A DNA stretch of 64,000 nt, taken from positions 11,946,517 to 12,010,516 of the forward strand of contig OX442318.1 in NCBI GenBank assembly GCA_949358305.1, given 5' to 3'. Source of the stretch: Strigamia acuminata (taxonomy: Eukaryota; Arthropoda; Chilopoda; Geophilomorpha; Linotaeniidae). Positions 61,895-64,000 of the stretch are shown here, in pieces (position 1 is the stretch's first letter; each line of letters opens with the position of its first letter). Under the pieces are notes generated by a model. The model worked only from the letters and a program-made list of their open reading frames with translations. It was not told where the DNA came from and ran no database searches. Made by a program: the position numbers and the translations under genes.

Positions 61895-62514
61895 AAGCCT
61901 AGTACTCATACGCTTTCAGAGTCTAAATATTTTTACAGTCTTAATTTTTCAACAGCACCATTTCAAGCGGAATGTTTTATCCTCTTATTTTTCAGAGTCT
62001 GATAAATTTGTGGTACGCATGAAATTGTCACCAGAAAGTTTCCGTAATCTTAAACTGTGTGAGTCATTGTTGCTTGTTTTGCAAATGGCTGGCAATGGCA
62101 ATGAAGCTTTGTCCGACTTTTCTGACTTAAATAATTTTAAAATCAGTTTTGGTCTCTTTGCAATTAAAAAAGCATTTATTTTGTCTGAAATCCAGGCAAA
62201 AATATAATTCTACTAACCTTCAACAAACAACGTGTTCAATTGTAGTAGTTGGGTGTCTTTGTTTGCAACCGGCTGTGGCCAGTTGCAAATTTTAGATCAA
62301 AAACAAAGGAATTCTGGGTAGACAAAATTTATTCAGAGTCTGAAACAATTAAATTTTTTTGTGCACCATCCAGGCGGAAACAATTCGTTTCCACTTGCAA
62401 GGGTGATTCAGAGTCTAAACAATATTTTTATGAGTACCACCCTTGGCAGGAAACTTAAGACTTTGATTCCAGTTACCATTCCAAGGATGGAATGGTGTTA
62501 TGAGTACTAGGCTT
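61895..62514. mobile_element. 620-bp element with AAGCCTAGTACTCATA ends and TAGTT duplication
   Basis: Perfect 16-bp inverted ends (AAGCCTAGTACTCATA at 61895-61910; TATGAGTACTAGGCTT at 62499-62514), flanked on each side by TAGTT (61890-61894, 62515-62519). Inside are four direct CAGAGTCT motifs (61917, 61993, 62334, 62409). No convincing coding sequence. Confidence 0.85.
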
Positions 62515-63557
62515 TAGTTTAAATGTTTAGATGACGTTTTCATCATCAAAACATTCATTTCTAATCACTTTTTACAAAGAAAACAGCCATGAAAGCGATG
62601 AAAACAACTGCTTTACTAAAAAAAAAAGTTCTTTTTGTCATCTGCAATCCACAAAATGTAACAAAAAACATTTTAATTTCTTAAAAAAAATCCGATAAAT
62701 GAACGTGAACTTTTGATTCAAATTCATGAACTTGAACTTAGTTCACTTTGAAAAAAATTTTAGTGAATGCAAACGTGTTCACATGGTCATGAACGCTCAT
62801 TCTTGATTATTCTTGAGTTTCGACTAAATAGTTTTCACTCTTGATCTAGGCTTTAATTTAAAACACACAGAGCCAGGCAACTCTTCTCCTTTTTATTACC
62901 AACTGATTAACTAGCAAACTTTGCAAGCTTCTGTAGTGAGCCCCAAAGCTGTAGAAACAGCTAAGTTGGTTAAATACACTTCAGGACTACTGCAATCGAT
63001 TTGTCCATTGAAGCTTATCTCCATACTTAGCTTCATTTCAAGGGGTCAAAGCAGCAGCAATCAACAAATATACAGCATCTTGCCATCCAATTGTTTTACA
63101 AAAATAAATGGAAGAAACGTAGATAAAGCATTTTCTTTTGATGTGTTTAGATAATGTAATCCATGAACTCGAGAATGGCTGAAAAAATTCAATCTTGCAA
63201 GAATTAATAGGTGCACCCAGCATTTAATGTTCTAGTTTTGCAGATTCTGCAAAAAGGCGCCCAATGTTTATCCAGGGGAATACAGCTTTAAGTTCCCTCG
63301 TTCAAGACGATAAAAATTAACCCCTCAATAGACAATAAAAACAAAGATGTTGAGGCTCTACTCGGTTGTTTGCAAACTGCAGCATTAAACAACACTAGAT
63401 GTGTGTTGTATGCATTGCAATAACACTTCGTATCATGTTTGATGTGTACGTTTCTGTATTGTTTTTTCAACCTTGGATTGCAGAAAAAAAATGATAATCA
63501 CTTAAAATATTTTTATATAAAAAAAATATATTTAGGCCTATTTTTAAATATTTTTTT

Positions 63558-63953
63558 ATTGTTGGAAATTTGTTTTACCATTGTTGGAAATTTGTTTTAC
63601 CATTGTTGGAAAATTGTTTTTCCATTGTTGGAAATTGGTTTTTTCATTGTTGGAAATTGGTTTTTTCATTGTTGGAAATTGGTTTTTTCATTGTTGAAAA
63701 TTGGTTTTTTCATTGTTAAAAATTGGTTTTTTCATTGTTGAATATTGGTTTTTTCTTTGTTGAAAATTGATTTTTTCATTGTTGATAATTGGTTTTTTCA
63801 TTGTTGAAAATTGGTTTTTTCATTGTTGAAAATTGGTTTTTTCATTGTTGAAAATTGATTTTTTCATTGTTGAAATTTGGTTTTTTCATTGTTGAAAATT
63901 GGTTTTTTCATTGTTGAAAATTAATTTTTTTATTGTTGAAAAAAAATCTTGTT
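63558..63953. repeat. 22-bp minisatellite (ATTGTTGAAAATTGGTTTTTTC)
   Basis: Eighteen units spaced exactly 22 bp from 63558 to 63932, with point changes but no indels. The first units differ (TTGTTTTACC in place of TTGGTTTTTTC). Confidence 0.95.
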
Positions 63954-64000
63954 TGAAAAAGTCTTGAAATCTTTTCGCTTCGTAATAAAATGTTTTTGTT

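Larger units (their letters stand above)
1..64000 (-). other. Interior of a Sidestep-like immunoglobulin receptor gene
   Basis: The whole window appears to lie within one minus-strand gene. Four exons of 375, 318, 297 and 270 nt (46551-46925, 27746-28063, 18788-19084, 964-1233) are each a multiple of three, begin with two bases and end with one base of a split codon, and have GTGAGT or GTAAGT donors. The junction codons are GTG, TAT and TAT, giving the usual linkers before the next domain (LDVH-V-RP, FEVL-Y-PP, DVQ-Y-PP). Sidestep-family proteins are single-pass membrane receptors with a signal peptide, five Ig domains, a fibronectin-like region and a cytoplasmic tail; they bind Beaten path proteins in motor-axon guidance. 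Domains 2 to 5 are here; both ends of the gene are outside. Which Side paralogue this is cannot be decided, and a Nephrin/Hibris-type protein is the main alternative. Confidence 0.8.
46926..64000 (-). other. Intron upstream of the Ig2 exon (partial, at least 17 kb)
   Basis: Its acceptor (TTATTTGCAG) is at 46926-46935 on the minus strand; the donor is outside. Elements, arrays and two CpG-dense patches are listed separately. Nothing definable in 46940-48180, 49180-49900, 51340-54160, 54190-55800, 55900-57630, 57980-59220, 59360-60120, 60140-60640, 60970-61890 and 62530-63550, except A/T runs and a single AATATTGTTACG end at 60575-60597 related to the hairpin element at 59229. Confidence 0.7.

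Noticed and set aside
61850-62800. Outer element with GTTCATGAAC ends around the 620-bp element
   Set aside because: The motif GTTCATGAAC occurs on both sides, but inverted similarity is too short to define ends.

Overview
This is eukaryotic genomic DNA, strongly AT-rich, and it lies entirely inside one gene read on the minus strand. The only convincing host coding sequence is four short exons at 46551-46925, 27746-28063, 18788-19084 and 964-1233 (in transcription order). Each encodes one immunoglobulin domain, each starts and ends in phase 1, and each has a good GT donor and AG acceptor. They join in frame into about 420 codons. Motifs such as IGPxNEGxxLxLTC, GRPxPxVSWW and LDVHVRPISLEL point to the Sidestep (Side) family of arthropod axon-guidance and cell-adhesion receptors, as domains 2 to 5. 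Signal peptide and domain 1 should lie beyond 64000; the fibronectin-like part, membrane segment and tail should lie below position 1. The family and the introns of 8.7 to 18.5 kb suggest a large-genome arthropod, possibly a crustacean; the species cannot be determined from this sequence.

Layout on the plus strand: 1-963 intron; 964-1233 Ig5; 1234-18787 intron; 18788-19084 Ig4; 19085-27745 intron; 27746-28063 Ig3; 28064-46550 intron; 46551-46925 Ig2; 46926-64000 intron. No second host gene, RNA gene or CRISPR array was found.

The introns are a dense archive of repeats. (a) At least eleven AT-rich minisatellites; nine have periods of 20-22 or 31-32 bp, that is, two or three turns of the DNA helix, although their sequences differ. 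(b) Many non-autonomous terminal-inverted-repeat elements in several families: TATACTCT ends with a shared hairpin core; AGGTGCGTT ends; GAGAGTTTGCGG ends; TACCGTATTT ends; and a family with internal CTTCTCCCAATT. (c) A hAT-type element nested in another element, with an 8-bp target duplication that can be read against an uninterrupted copy elsewhere in the window. (d) Two decayed Tc1-like transposase fragments. (e) Two tRNA-Asp 5' halves 0.7 kb apart.

Points most worth a second look are the helix-phased minisatellites, the modular TATACTCT element group, the tRNA-Asp halves with a shared downstream extension, an Ig4 3' splice site built on an ATTT microsatellite, and a 31-bp array of palindromic units 0.2 kb downstream of the Ig2 donor. 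I saw no sign of a new enzyme system or operon-like cluster.
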